Source: Bacteroidia bacterium
GTDB taxonomy: Bacteria; Bacteroidota; Bacteroidia; UKL13-3
Assembly (NCBI GenBank): GCA_025454875.1
Contig: JALONP010000013.1
Coordinates: forward strand, 62,001 to 126,000
Direction: 5' to 3'
Length of the DNA: 64,000 bases
Shown: positions 45,101-56,100 of the stretch, piece by piece
How the letters are laid out: each line of letters begins with the position of its first letter
Numbering within the stretch: the first letter of the stretch is position 1
Notes under the pieces: generated by a model
The model's database searches: none
What the model was told of the DNA's origin: nothing
What the model saw: only the letters and a program-made list of their open reading frames with translations
Position numbers and translations under genes: made by a program

Positions 45101-48100
45101 CTGCATCATAGGTAAATCGATTATGCCATTGTGTTAAGGCAGCCGTGTTTTGCCAGCTATTGTTTGCTGAGTCAAAATTGTTAAAATAGTTAGCTTCCCT
45201 TATTCTGTTTAGCTGATCGTATTTATATGCTGCTGCCAGTGGACGCCCGCCACCTTCCATAAACTTAGCGATGGCTGTGGTCATTGCGCTTATGTTTCCG
45301 TTATATAGAGGGCTTCCATAAGCATTGCTGGTAAGGGTACTTGAGCCTTTGCTTGCAACAAATGATTGTGCAGTTGTTCCGCCAACCGCTTCGTAATCTC
45401 CGTTGTAATAAGTGAGTACAAAACCAAATTCATCCCTTGCAACCATTGAATTGGTTGAACTGCTATTTCCGTCCCTGCCCATATCCCTACTAGGTGTTAA
45501 GGTTTCAGAGTTTACCCCTTTAAGCCAACCGTTAATTGTATAAGCATAGTCAAGACCTTGTACACTGTATTTCCCCAACTCGGTTCTTGCTAAAGGTCCG
45601 TGTAGGTAGTAGTAGTACTCTGCATCCATTTCCAATAACTGTTCGTTATGCCCTGTGAGCACTTTTATTAACCGATTATCCCTATCATATACATATCTAT
45701 GTATGTATTGGTCTGCTTTATCCTGTTGGTAGGTAACTTGGTTTACCTTACCACTCACTAAGTCAAAGTCGTAATCAACTTGTTTAAAGTCTTGCCCGAT
45801 ATCTTCCAAAGCTTTTATCTCTCTATATAAACTTTTAACATTACCCTGAACATCATAAGAATAATGTACGGCATAATCATATTTCGATGGATCTGTATTG
45901 TCAAACATTTGGAACGTGCTGCTTGCTACACGTCCTCTCAGGTTGGTTTGATCCACAGTGACAAATGAGTATTTGCCATCATATAATGTTCGGGTTATTT
46001 GTGTTCGTGAACCATAATCAATCCAAGAACCAAAAGCCGTTGGTGTCCTGAAGGTATTAGGGTCAGTTATATTCATTGTTTTTTGAATTTCACCTACCTC
46101 CCTAATTCTTCCTAAGTCGTCATAAACAGTATAACTGAATCGTTTTGTAAGTACCTGTTTTGAATTTTGAGATACAACTAACCTTCCAACATTATCATAA
46201 AAGAATCTTGATTCGCCCGCATCTGGTGTTTTTTGCCAGAGCAATTGATTTAAAGAGTTGTAGGCGTACTGTGTAACTTTTTGATGATTGGTTGGTAGGG
46301 TAGCAGGAGTTGGAAGTACGCCTCGAAGCCTTCTTGCATCAATCGTATCACAAACAACTTTGCTTAGTTGAACAACACCAGCTGGAGGTACTGTTTTTAC
46401 TAAATTGCCTGCTCTATCATAATAATACAGTGTGTAGTGGTACTGTCTTTCGTTGTATTTCATCAAAAACCTTTCAGATAGTTTTTGTGTATTTAAGCAC
46501 GTAGCAATATATGCTGACCTGAATCCTGCAAGCAGACTGTCGGTATAGTGTTGATAGGCTAATTGCGCATTGAATTTGGCTGCAATTTTCAGCCTTGTAA
46601 TACATGGGTCTTCAGGAACAACAACAGAGAAGGCTAAGATCGGTTTGTTGCATAGCGAATAATTCATCCTACAACTTTGATTCAACAGCATATCTTTGTA
46701 GAAAAGATGAGATGGAAGCGTCATTACTGCATCTTGCGTAGCTGCTAACATGGTGGTTGTATCGGTATAATGTAAGGTAACCATTATTTGAACCTCAGAA
46801 GCAGAAAGCCTTAATACTTCGACTAAACCAATTGAGCGTATCCTGTTGAAATTGAATACGGCCGGAGGAGGGGCAAAATAGTAATCCCAAATATTAGTAT
46901 TAACCCGATTTGTGTCATTGTTTATTGTACGGATTTTTACGTAAACTGGCAGCTGATACGGATTATTCTCGACCGTTGCATGATAATATGATTGGTTATA
47001 ACTAATATGCTTTACGCTGTATTTTAATGCACTTGAATATTTGTTATTCGCAAAAAAGGTATTGAGTAAGGTTGGGCTGGTTGCTGCTATATTCCAACTT
47101 GGATTAAATGGTTGGTACAACCGATTATAGCAAATAGTATCCCTAATTATACTTGGATTATTACCAGGTTGACCTTGCTTTCTGTATAAGCTATCTGGTG
47201 TAACATTGCAAACCACTAACTCTTTAAAAAGTGAATCAAACAAACTTGTTCTTAAGTTAGTGTCTGGGCACATTGTGCAAGCTTCGATTTCAGCTAATAA
47301 CTGTTCGGCAGTCAGTTTTTTGAAATACGGATAGCGTATTAATTCTAAGTTAACTTTATCTAATAGCGTTTGAAGATAGTTTGCCTCTACTTCTGTTCTT
47401 AAATACTGTATCAAATTATTTCCTGACTCAGTTAGCGCTCCTTGAACGTTTTCCTTCATGCTGTTAGCATGAGTTGTTACAATATAGCATGGCCCTTGGG
47501 TACACATTTTAAAATGCAACGCCATTTCTTTATCACCAAAAAAAGCAAAGAAAGGGGGTTGGTTGAGCCTATTGTTGAGCGAATTTCTAAAGTTTTGTGC
47601 CAACTCATGTTCAGGATTCAGGGTGATGAACTCATACAAGCTCATGGATTGAAAATCTTCTGGGGAGGTAACATATTGCTCTTCGAAAATTGCTGCTTGT
47701 TCTAAAAATAGTTCGCAGGTGCTTGCCCTGCATTTTGCCATAAACTCCCAAAGCCAGTCTGCCTTTTCCTCGTTTGTGGTTAACGAACTTGGAATTCTTA
47801 AGCCATCTAAAACAAGACTGTTGAGTAAATCCTCCAATATGGCACTTTGTTCCGGTGCTTTCAAGTATTCGAGTAAATCTATGTTCGTTTGGTGATTAGG
47901 TCCAAATTCAGGATCAATTGCAGCGTCAAAAATGCTATCAAATTTATGAATAGTTTGCTCGCAAGTTAAGGCAGGAGGGCAGTTTGTAGGACAAGGAGGG
48001 CAAACCACGCAGCCACAATCTTGGCAAGTTGGGCCGTTGGAAGTAGGGTCACATCTTAGTTCCGCAGGAAGCCCTTCCCATTGAATTTGAAATTGGGGAC

Positions 48101-51100
48101 GATTCAAGAATCGCTGTTTTACCATTAATTTTTCATATTCTGTTTGTGCTGCGTTCAATGCTGCCAAGTATTCTTGGCAAAATGAAATAAGTGATGAAGC
48201 AAAGGCAGCAGAACCATCTGGGCTGCTATTAAAAAGCCCAACTGCTGATTCAGGGTTTTCAAGCAGTTTCTGACAAAGGCATTCTTCCTTCCATATTGAT
48301 GTATCTAAGTAATTCTTTTCAATATATGAGGAATCAGGTGTGTATACCCAGTAAATATAGTCATCAAAAATATTTGAATCTGGGACATCTTGCATCCCCA
48401 TGCATAATGCTGCTTGTTTCTTATAATCATCAAAAGTTAAATTAAATCCTAAATACAGGTTTAAATAACTTGTTAACGATGTTTGGTCATCTGTTGTAGC
48501 ACTATGACCTTCACCTGTGAATGATTTATTTCGGTCATAAAATTGCCTAAAAACGGTTGCCATTTCAGAGCAATCAATACAGTTTTGGCATTTTTGTTCT
48601 TTGGGTATACTATCCATTAACATTTTAATGTTATTGGCCGTTATAGAATTGTTATTATAGGTAGTTCCTGAACATGGGCAGTTAACAAGCGTGGTGTCTG
48701 CACAAGCACATGTATCGGCAAATGGTGATTGAGTTGAAAAGTAATCGTGTGTGTATGCTTTAGGCATCGGAATTTGCGCATCTGAACAAACCGCTATATC
48801 ATAGATATTGCGATTACCAGCAAAACTAGCAGCTTGTAAAGGATACCTTTTTAATACATCTTCAAACGAAATATAGGTTGAGTTCTTTACATTAATTGGC
48901 GAAACTGAACTTGATCCAAATGGAGCATTCTCATCACATCCATTAATACAAACCAGTTTGAGCTGATTTAGTATTTCTGTCATTTGCGTTGAATTCAACC
49001 CGCAATTTTTTAGGTTTTCTTCCCATATTGGCTTATATGAATCGCATTGCTCCTCGCAGGCCTGAGTCAGGTTGCCAGTAACAGTAGTATAGGTTGGGCG
49101 TGAAGTACTAGGGGAAGCAGGATCTTCGCTCCAATTTGGAGCGTCTAATCCAATTCTAAGTGCAGCACCATAAATTCCAATTATGTTGTTAGCTCCATTG
49201 CAACCATCATTTGCTCTTTGCAAAGAATCCCGCTTTGCTTTATATATCGATTTTAAGGTAAGCCAGAACAAGTTTTTGTTTGCCTCACAGCTATCAAACA
49301 AGATTCTTAGCTCGGCCATACGAGCTGTTGAATAATTAACTGAATCAGGATGTTCAAATGCAAGGAGCAAGGCGACTTCATTGATATTGAGTGTAACACT
49401 TGTGCCATTGCCATCAAGGACTTGCATATATTCGATGAAAAAAGATGGGGAATTAGCACTTAAACCATTTTTCGAGATTAATTGGTATGGATTGTCAATA
49501 TCGACATGTCCTTTATTGAATGCCTCGCTATACGTTTCAATCGTTTCTAAATCTTTTTCAAATTCAGAATCAACAAAGAATGAAGGTTGTTTACAGGCTG
49601 TATACTCACAATATTCAGGATGGAATTTGACAAGCTCATCAGCCCAACTTCTATCCCAATTTTGAACAAATTCTGTTAACGTTAAATCCTTTACATTTTT
49701 TATTTCACCATTAATCACCACCTTCAATGATTCAGGTAGATAATCATATCTGATATTAAAGTTGCTTGAGTTATTTTGGTTAGCTAATAAATTAATACCA
49801 ACAAAACCAGGGTCATTTACGGTAGGTAATACAATGTTTCCAGCAGCATCATAAAAGAACTGTGCGTATTGTCCACCTGGAGTTACATCCATCTTTAAAA
49901 TGTCTAAATAAATGTCACATTCTGTTTGATTACCACATAGTTCAGCACATCTGATTTTGCTCGCGTCATAAAATTGTCCCCAGCTTAATTCATCTGCTGC
50001 CGTGTATTCTAAACTGTCATTAGCATACTCTAGCTTTTTATTGTTAATGAATGCTTCTTTGGTTATTGAATCGAATTTTTGCTCACATTCAGCGCAGGTC
50101 AGCTCACACCCAGTTGTATCCATTTCTGAAAAGGCAGCATTCTCAAAATCAGTTATTGTTTTACATAGGTTGTTTTGCAAAAATAGCTCTTCATACTTTT
50201 TAAAGGCAGTCTGATTAATCTTAAGTACCTTTTTAATATCATACATTCCCTTTGTAAGGGCAACATTTACATAACCTTCAGTTCTGTTAATCAAGGTATC
50301 TGTTTCTGTCCTGTACCTGATTGTGTCGCTTGAACATGTTGAAGACAGTTGATTTAAATTTCCTCCAATTGTTCGTTTGAGGTATTGGGTGCCAGCAATA
50401 TTTTTGTTTGCATCTAATTTTTGGTCACCACAAATTACTTCATTGATGCTTATTTCCAGATCGTAAATACAATTATAACAAGCACTGACCCCGCAATTAG
50501 GAGGGAAGTACTTTTGCGGAATGACAGAGTACTTAAACTTGCGTATTTCGTTTTCAATAATGTTGATTCGTTTGGTTAAAATCAGCATGTCACCTGCTAA
50601 TTGTACGGAATAACCTTGTATCAAATCTGTTTCGGTTTCAACTGGTAGGTTGTAACTTGCAAGTGGCAACATACCTTGGTTTGGAGTTGCAGCCAACGCT
50701 GTTGCAATGGTTTTACCACTCAAATCAGTATATGAAACGCTTGCTTGCCCATTTGGGTCGATTACTGTTGACTTTTTATAATGCTCTGCATAACCAACTT
50801 CTGCACCAAATAACCTTGTGAGTTCCGTTTGGTTTGGCACTTCATATGCATATTCAGTATATTTTCCGTTAGGTAAAATTTGGTGCTTTTGTCCTACCCC
50901 AGATTTTGCGCGAACTCTACCTGTATTATCAGGCATATAAGTAGTCTGAGTGAATGGATACCCTCCTGCCACGGGTGTAAATTTTGTGAAGACATTCTGA
51001 TTCGTGTTAGCAACCGAGTAGTAGTTTGAGGCTCCGCTTGCCGTTGACATTGGACTTACCTTTGGAACACAGCTACTATCATTTAAGAGTAAGTCAAAAT

Positions 51101-52409
51101 CTTTGGCACTGTACGCAAGTCCGCTCATGTTTTTGTTAAGTCCAGTTTGGTACTGAAATGATGCCGAAACAATAGGGACAGGTAATACCTGAATTGCATT
51201 ACGGCCAATAAAATCATAGAAAATATCTTCGAATAGCACCGTATTATCAGAATTATTTGTGGTAAGTTTTTGCCTTAGTCTTAAACTTCCATCATAATAA
51301 GCAATTGATTCATTGCTTCTTCCGCCCTCAGCATATACAGCTTGATATTGCCAGTTAAACTTTGGCAAGTGGGCGTTTGTAGAACCTTGTAAAACAACAA
51401 ATGCATTTTTCTCCTTCGCAGTGGTATAGGTCACGGTTGAAATAAAGCCTGAGCTTATTCCCTTGGTTCCAACAATTTCACCATCATCAGGATTGTCGAT
51501 ATAGTTAGGTGTTGTTGTTGAATAGTCCGAAGACCACTTGCTTGTTATTCGGTGTTTTGTTCCATCGGCTGCCGTTATGTAGTTAACCCTTCGATACCTG
51601 AACATCACAACCACATTCTCCTCAAAGATATTCTTTATCGAAAATGAGCGTTCATTTTTACCGATTGTAACTCGTGTCGCATTGTTCCTAAAATCATATT
51701 TATACCTTACTTGTGTTGTTGTTTCTGAGAAACGCTCATAATCATTAAGATCTACAGTAGTCCATTCGATATCAAATTCATCTGCCTCATAAATATATTG
51801 GTCATAGATCCTTTGACCTGATTGAAATTCTGAGGCTAACTCAAGAACAATTTGTGCGTTTTGTAGATAAACAGAATTAATCAATGGCGTTGATTCTGTA
51901 TGAAGCGGTACAAGGCAAATGGTTCTTTCATTACTTAACTCAAGATTTAGATTAATAAAGGAAAGTAAGGCGGAGTCAGAAACAGATTCGACCTTAGCAC
52001 TCAAGTAATGAACATCATTGTAGAGTTTACCATTTTGTTCTAAAAAGGTGTTACCATTTCGTTTATTGTAATCAATGCTTAAATTGATACTCTCAGTTAG
52101 TAGTTGGTTATTTGTTGTAAATCGTCTTACCCTAACTACAATATCAAACTTAAAAGAATCAGGAAGACACCTTGCCGAGTCTTGGTCAACAGATATTGAA
52201 ACCTTACCTATGGCGTTTAAGAAACAATAATCACCCTTCCAATTCGATGCAGGTGGGATTGATTGAAGAACACCGTCATATAGAAGAAGACTATCCGAAC
52301 CCAACTGGTTAAGTTGTTTGAACTTGCTTGTTGCATATGATCCATTATTAGACTGACCTTGAACAATCAGGCTCATTAATGTGGCGAAGATTAGGAGTAA
52401 ATGCTTCAT
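42039..52409 (-). CDS. Giant RHS/YD-repeat protein with phospholipase-A2-like C-terminal tip
   Basis: A 3456-aa exported protein (signal peptide MKHLLLIFATLMSLIVQGQ). Residues about 20-1980 form a long N-terminal region with a Cys-rich stretch (CQDCGCVVCPPCPTNC, about 1455-1475). The YD-repeat shell starts near 1990 (YHYTLYYYDRAGNLVK) and is interrupted by an inserted helical domain (about 2582-2936) and a jelly-roll-like domain (about 3055-3191). The RHS core ends at GIDLDGL (about 3261). The 193-residue tip has DAIAKQHDKDYD (His near 3361), like the HDxxYD site of parvovirus-type phospholipase A2. Probably a polymorphic toxin; substrate unproven. Confidence 0.88.
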   Translation of the reverse strand: MKHLLLIFATLMSLIVQGQSNNGSYATSKFKQLNQLGSDSLLLYDGVLQSIPPASNWKGDYCFLNAIGKVSISVDQDSARCLPDSFKFDIVVRVRRFTTNNQLLTESINLSIDYNKRNGNTFLEQNGKLYNDVHYLSAKVESVSDSALLSFINLNLELSNERTICLVPLHTESTPLINSVYLQNAQIVLELASEFQSGQRIYDQYIYEADEFDIEWTTVDLNDYERFSETTTQVRYKYDFRNNATRVTIGKNERSFSIKNIFEENVVVMFRYRRVNYITAADGTKHRITSKWSSDYSTTTPNYIDNPDDGEIVGTKGISSGFISTVTYTTAKEKNAFVVLQGSTNAHLPKFNWQYQAVYAEGGRSNESIAYYDGSLRLRQKLTTNNSDNTVLFEDIFYDFIGRNAIQVLPVPIVSASFQYQTGLNKNMSGLAYSAKDFDLLLNDSSCVPKVSPMSTASGASNYYSVANTNQNVFTKFTPVAGGYPFTQTTYMPDNTGRVRAKSGVGQKHQILPNGKYTEYAYEVPNQTELTRLFGAEVGYAEHYKKSTVIDPNGQASVSYTDLSGKTIATALAATPNQGMLPLASYNLPVETETDLIQGYSVQLAGDMLILTKRINIIENEIRKFKYSVIPQKYFPPNCGVSACYNCIYDLEISINEVICGDQKLDANKNIAGTQYLKRTIGGNLNQLSSTCSSDTIRYRTETDTLINRTEGYVNVALTKGMYDIKKVLKINQTAFKKYEELFLQNNLCKTITDFENAAFSEMDTTGCELTCAECEQKFDSITKEAFINNKKLEYANDSLEYTAADELSWGQFYDASKIRCAELCGNQTECDIYLDILKMDVTPGGQYAQFFYDAAGNIVLPTVNDPGFVGINLLANQNNSSNFNIRYDYLPESLKVVINGEIKNVKDLTLTEFVQNWDRSWADELVKFHPEYCEYTACKQPSFFVDSEFEKDLETIETYSEAFNKGHVDIDNPYQLISKNGLSANSPSFFIEYMQVLDGNGTSVTLNINEVALLLAFEHPDSVNYSTARMAELRILFDSCEANKNLFWLTLKSIYKAKRDSLQRANDGCNGANNIIGIYGAALRIGLDAPNWSEDPASPSTSRPTYTTVTGNLTQACEEQCDSYKPIWEENLKNCGLNSTQMTEILNQLKLVCINGCDENAPFGSSSVSPINVKNSTYISFEDVLKRYPLQAASFAGNRNIYDIAVCSDAQIPMPKAYTHDYFSTQSPFADTCACADTTLVNCPCSGTTYNNNSITANNIKMLMDSIPKEQKCQNCIDCSEMATVFRQFYDRNKSFTGEGHSATTDDQTSLTSYLNLYLGFNLTFDDYKKQAALCMGMQDVPDSNIFDDYIYWVYTPDSSYIEKNYLDTSIWKEECLCQKLLENPESAVGLFNSSPDGSAAFASSLISFCQEYLAALNAAQTEYEKLMVKQRFLNRPQFQIQWEGLPAELRCDPTSNGPTCQDCGCVVCPPCPTNCPPALTCEQTIHKFDSIFDAAIDPEFGPNHQTNIDLLEYLKAPEQSAILEDLLNSLVLDGLRIPSSLTTNEEKADWLWEFMAKCRASTCELFLEQAAIFEEQYVTSPEDFQSMSLYEFITLNPEHELAQNFRNSLNNRLNQPPFFAFFGDKEMALHFKMCTQGPCYIVTTHANSMKENVQGALTESGNNLIQYLRTEVEANYLQTLLDKVNLELIRYPYFKKLTAEQLLAEIEACTMCPDTNLRTSLFDSLFKELVVCNVTPDSLYRKQGQPGNNPSIIRDTICYNRLYQPFNPSWNIAATSPTLLNTFFANNKYSSALKYSVKHISYNQSYYHATVENNPYQLPVYVKIRTINNDTNRVNTNIWDYYFAPPPAVFNFNRIRSIGLVEVLRLSASEVQIMVTLHYTDTTTMLAATQDAVMTLPSHLFYKDMLLNQSCRMNYSLCNKPILAFSVVVPEDPCITRLKIAAKFNAQLAYQHYTDSLLAGFRSAYIATCLNTQKLSERFLMKYNERQYHYTLYYYDRAGNLVKTVPPAGVVQLSKVVCDTIDARRLRGVLPTPATLPTNHQKVTQYAYNSLNQLLWQKTPDAGESRFFYDNVGRLVVSQNSKQVLTKRFSYTVYDDLGRIREVGEIQKTMNITDPNTFRTPTAFGSWIDYGSRTQITRTLYDGKYSFVTVDQTNLRGRVASSTFQMFDNTDPSKYDYAVHYSYDVQGNVKSLYREIKALEDIGQDFKQVDYDFDLVSGKVNQVTYQQDKADQYIHRYVYDRDNRLIKVLTGHNEQLLEMDAEYYYYLHGPLARTELGKYSVQGLDYAYTINGWLKGVNSETLTPSRDMGRDGNSSSTNSMVARDEFGFVLTYYNGDYEAVGGTTAQSFVASKGSSTLTSNAYGSPLYNGNISAMTTAIAKFMEGGGRPLAAAYKYDQLNRIREANYFNNFDSANNSWQNTAALTQWHNRFTYDADGNIITQVRRSNNQGLNAAMDSLNYEYYAGKNRLSRVRDIVASTAYNDDIDDQNNSFNYTYDSIGNLISDAAEEIASIEWNVYGKITRIRRTSTSKKPDLDFAYSPDGHRILKLVTPKIKGQFKVFTYYMRDAQGNILATYDRHLNKIIDYDSLTYSQVNTAIVSKTNETSFGDFIATLHGTNGAAYNTQMITSIKNNMLNNPAQIRQFLLTLNPLSAINGANPLVSYDSLIQNQLPTDSMITYIMSRPDFIDILTTICECLNNASTQQILPRLDYAIFGNQTALLSYLSHIWIYDQTQYNQLMDELGIGGSTPNNAAIGISNRVQSQDQWVIDIINSFYRGDRDQCNESNLLFLTLSEMFTRDQGRKPLSKILAQIPDIRAFLTNVNMNPNISCNQLSNFEIIEYWNNNNPGGLWDALYAENDSDADWLDWAIQNHLASFLQFNGINQRTYITQYQQNHYLYDSTGNGMENYFAHIANTYGNVFYVEFYNQSKAYVDSFNLKEWSLYGSSRLGIHNTNKVMAWQRVYGNDSNGTLTQPVVTRFVDASNPTTTFYEIVRGNKQYELNNHLGNVLVTVSDKRAAICNGNNFIEYRAEVLTATDYSPFGAPLSGRTFNAQKVPKTVLLNDSFTSSTSGWWYAGATMQLDNGRLKVNTTSGASRVFSRVQNTIPLKWYKYTVTVDIGNTSGIRLYAKKQNSANPADELASMTITASGTYTLWFMAQGTFTDIHAEVSPFPQVGKYFWIDNALVEEDLGINSTSKYRFSFNAKEDDKEVEGQQDYGMRIYDKRLARFKSVDPLSYAYPMLTPYQFASNRPIDGIDLDGLEYATFTILVVDGKTTAISVTTDYELKNPNTRGPGVQYDFVYVNSVENTVQTKTEFKTNLHGIYQGGDNPKLPKIGESPNVLYDDYSLAPIDETDAIAKQHDKDYDKAGVAGVTGILSDKSTDANVKYIKDAKKIVEKYNKGEKDAYTGKPVSKETKEAAEFGKYWFKVAEDYKGKDEFGNEKEANPADLDTGPKY

Positions 52410-52418
52410 AATAGGTGG

Positions 52419-53162
52419 TTAATAAATATTGTTAATAAACTTGAAATCTTTATACATTGGTTCTACTTTGGCTTTCTTACCATTAACAGCTACAAATTTG
52501 CCTACACTGAACCATTCTGATTTAAATCGAGTAGAAACAGTGAATTCTGTAAAAAGCATTTCAAGTCTTGGAGGTGATTTGCTTTTGCTCAAGGTCGGTG
52601 ATTCCCCAATTAACTCAGTTAAATCTTTAGCTGCATAAAGGATAATTTTATGTACGTCTCTGGTTTTAGTATTAATCAGAATGTCTAAGTAGGCATAATC
52701 ATTATCTTCATGAAGTTGTAATCGGTAGCCGCTAAGCGAAGGATTTGACGGATTAAGTTTGGATACCTTTTTATAATTAGAAAGTAACGTGTCCATGTCA
52801 ATGAAGGCCTCCAACTCTTTAAGTTCTTTATTGTCGGAAGCATAGTTGTTTACGTTATTGATCATGATAACCTTGTTAGCTAAGTCTGCATATAAATAAT
52901 GGTTTTTATTTTTAATGACCTCAAAGCTGCTGTTTTGAATATGGATCATTAAATCCCACATTTTCACATTCATCACTTGCGTTTCAACGGGCTTAATACC
53001 TGTGTAGCTATCATACAAAGTGTAGGTTAAAGTATAGGTATACCTTCGCTTATTGAGCCTATCGGATAGCTCTCTTAAATCCTTTGACGCATCCGAGGAT
53101 TGCCCCCAGCACTGGACAATCAACAGCATTATGCTTGGTAATATCAATAGGGTCTTTCTCAT
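52419..53162 (-). CDS. Exported protein of the RHS operon (247 aa)
   Basis: A signal peptide (MRKTLLILPSIMLLIVQCWGQ) precedes a mostly beta soluble domain: YTYTLTYTLYDSYTG, YLYADLANKVIMINN, YAYLDILINTKTRDVHKIILY. The fold suggests an LolA/outer-membrane-lipoprotein-sorting-like sheet but I do not recognise a family. It overlaps the end of the 2402-aa gene by 4 bp and precedes the RHS gene by 9 bp, so it is translated with both. A periplasmic accessory to the giant proteins is the best guess. Confidence 0.75.
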   Translation of the reverse strand: MRKTLLILPSIMLLIVQCWGQSSDASKDLRELSDRLNKRRYTYTLTYTLYDSYTGIKPVETQVMNVKMWDLMIHIQNSSFEVIKNKNHYLYADLANKVIMINNVNNYASDNKELKELEAFIDMDTLLSNYKKVSKLNPSNPSLSGYRLQLHEDNDYAYLDILINTKTRDVHKIILYAAKDLTELIGESPTLSKSKSPPRLEMLFTEFTVSTRFKSEWFSVGKFVAVNGKKAKVEPMYKDFKFINNIY

Positions 53163-56100
53163 AATCCTTTTTTGTGTTGTTGACCTCTTGATTCTTTAAC
53201 CGTGACAATTCCTTTTTCCGTTTCCTTTTTGATTCTTAGAAGTTTTCCTTCAGCATCATATTCATAAAAAGTAGCGTAGTTGTTCTCATCTAAAGTTGCC
53301 ATCAATCTTTTGTTCTGTTTATCGTAAACGTAAGATTTCATAGAAGAGTTAAACGGATGGATTCTGAGGTCATCGAATAAGGTATTATCTGGATCAGTCG
53401 TTTTTCTTGCCGCTTGCAATCTTACCTTAACACGGGTAAAGGTGTTACCTGTGTTTTGTAAATCAACAACACCTTCTATTTTTTGCCATCCTTCAATGAT
53501 TGGCCCTGTAGGATAGAATGTAACAATATGTGTAGTTGTTACAGTTGTAGGATTTAAGGTTACGCTCTCCATAAATACTGAAATATTCGGGTTCAGACTT
53601 GAAGCAGCATCAAAATAAGAGGTTGCTTTTCGATTGTTACCTATCTTAATCCATGCACTTACAACATACTTTCCATTGCTTGGGTTAAATTGTCCGTTAA
53701 AATCATTTAACCTTAGCCGGTATCCATTTGCGTCATCTATAGGGCTTGGGTCATTTACTTCAAGTTCTCTGTACGTTTCTACACCATTTGCACTAGCTTT
53801 TGGAACTAATATACTCTGCTTTCCAGAATGGGCATCTTTAGAAGTTCTAGGTTTATTATCAAGGAAGTTAAAATGGCCAAACGCACAATTGGTTCCAGTG
53901 CCGTCTATATACATTTCCATGTCATCAAACGCAAGCTGAGTGTATTTGGCATTGTTTGCCACAGCGGTCACTAAACCATTGCTTTCATTATACAATTGAG
54001 ACGTAAATCTATTTAGCGCATCTTTAGATTCTATTGCAGAACCAAATCGAGAATATTTGGTCAACTCAGATTGCATCACCCAATCTTGGTTAGGGTCTGC
54101 CCACATCTTAGGGTTGGATGAATTAGGCAGTTTCCAAAATGGAGCATAACTTACAAATGCTCCATCTTTTCGGATATCAGAATTGCTTGTTCTACTTGTT
54201 AAATACGCCCAGTTTTTCGAAGGGTACCAATTTCCAAGAATCCCGTTTAGGTATGGGTTCACAATGGCATTTGTCATCATAAATGCACAAGGTGGAGGTG
54301 GGATAGGATCCATTGAGAACAAGACATTATAATTAGCATAGCCAGGTTCAGCAGCACGTTCAATATGAGATCTCGTTATTCCTGGATCACTTGCAAGGAA
54401 ATAAAGCGTTTTATTTTTTGCTGTAGGGTATTGATTCCACAGGTTTGTTATTGTTTGGCTTATACCTGTGCTAAATGGAACACCTCCAATACCAGTAGGG
54501 GCTGGACACCTTGGTATAGTTAAATCTTCCCATGATAAATAAGTCCATTGAAGGTAGGTTGAGTCAAAATAAGGCCTATATGTAATGGTGAAATCTGCTG
54601 AACTTGTGCTGCCGTTATATGTATACTTTGTCCCTCCGAAAAAAGGATATCTCAATTTCGCTGCAACATAACTTGAGCTTACTGCAACAGAGGGCCAAAC
54701 TAACCCATCTAAAACTAAGTTATTTAGGTTTTGTCCTGAACCATCGAAGTCTGGCTTACCAGAAAATGAACTTGTTTTATATCCATCAAGATAATAGCAT
54801 GGATTATTTGTTATATAGTTGGTTATTTCAGATTTAGGGAAGTCAGCGTAACGTTTAACAACATAATTAGGAACACCGAAATTATATTTACCTATCTCAA
54901 GACTTATTTTAATTACGTAGGCCATAGTAACAGAATTATGTGTATACCATTTGGCATAAGGACCTCCTGGTGTATATGGGAATGAATGTTGAGGGTTGTT
55001 GTTATACAACAATCTCAAACTTCTGTTAATTGAACATTTAATCTCTGGAAAAGAATTTTGACAAGTGGTGTATAGATTTAAAAACTGCTTGAGTTTTGAA
55101 GATGAGGGTAGGCTTTGAAGAATTTCTGTCGAATCTATTAATACCATATCGCTAAAAGAGGTTCTCCCATACTGGTCAGGAAGTGTTTGGGTAATGCTTG
55201 GATATTTACTTAAAATTAATGGGACAAGATGGCTTCTAAATTCATTCTTCATCGATGTAGAATGGGCATTGTAAATCACATACAAACTATCGCAACCGAC
55301 AATTGTGTTATTATAATTATCATTATTTCCAACCTTCCACCAGTTGTTGTATTGACTTGCAGATGCCGCAATTACATTAGATTGATTTGTTGCTAAGACA
55401 AGCCCTGAATTATTAGCATTGTTAACAATGGGAGAGCTCATCGCAGAAACTGATGCAATAGGAACATTTTGCATGTTTTTTCTCCCTGAAGCAATAACCT
55501 TTATAGAATAAGCGCTACCTGAATTTAAAGTTTTGGGAACCCCATTTTTATCCAGTAATACCCATTTACCAGTACTGTTTTTATGTACCCAACAAACCTC
55601 TTGATTCGGATGTGAACCATCTGAAGTGTAGTTAAGCACAATTTTATCCCCGGGGAAAACATATGGTGACGGATCTACATTTTGACCCTGTATTAAAGCC
55701 CCAAACCCAAGAGTTGTATTCTGCGTAATATTTAAAACAACTCCATTATTTTTATAAGCTTGACTCATCCCTTCATAAGCCCAATGCGCGGGAATTGTCG
55801 TGTTATAAACAGGATCTTTAAATTCATTGTAAGTTCTTGTAAGGATTGTTTGGCCAGTTTCTGCATCCAATAGAATATTTTCTGTGGCAATAGATGCACC
55901 TTCTTCTGTGGCAATAGTCCTTTTTACAATGCCAAATCTGTTAACTATCCTCATTAAAACAGCGGATCTGAAGCTAGTTATCTCAGATGAAAAGTCTGGC
56001 CAGCCAGTAAAAAATGGTACTGGGGCTCCAAGAACCTTAACCACATCAAGGTTGAGTGATATTCCTCCTGCATAAGTCTCACTTCTTTGCTGCCGAGTGT

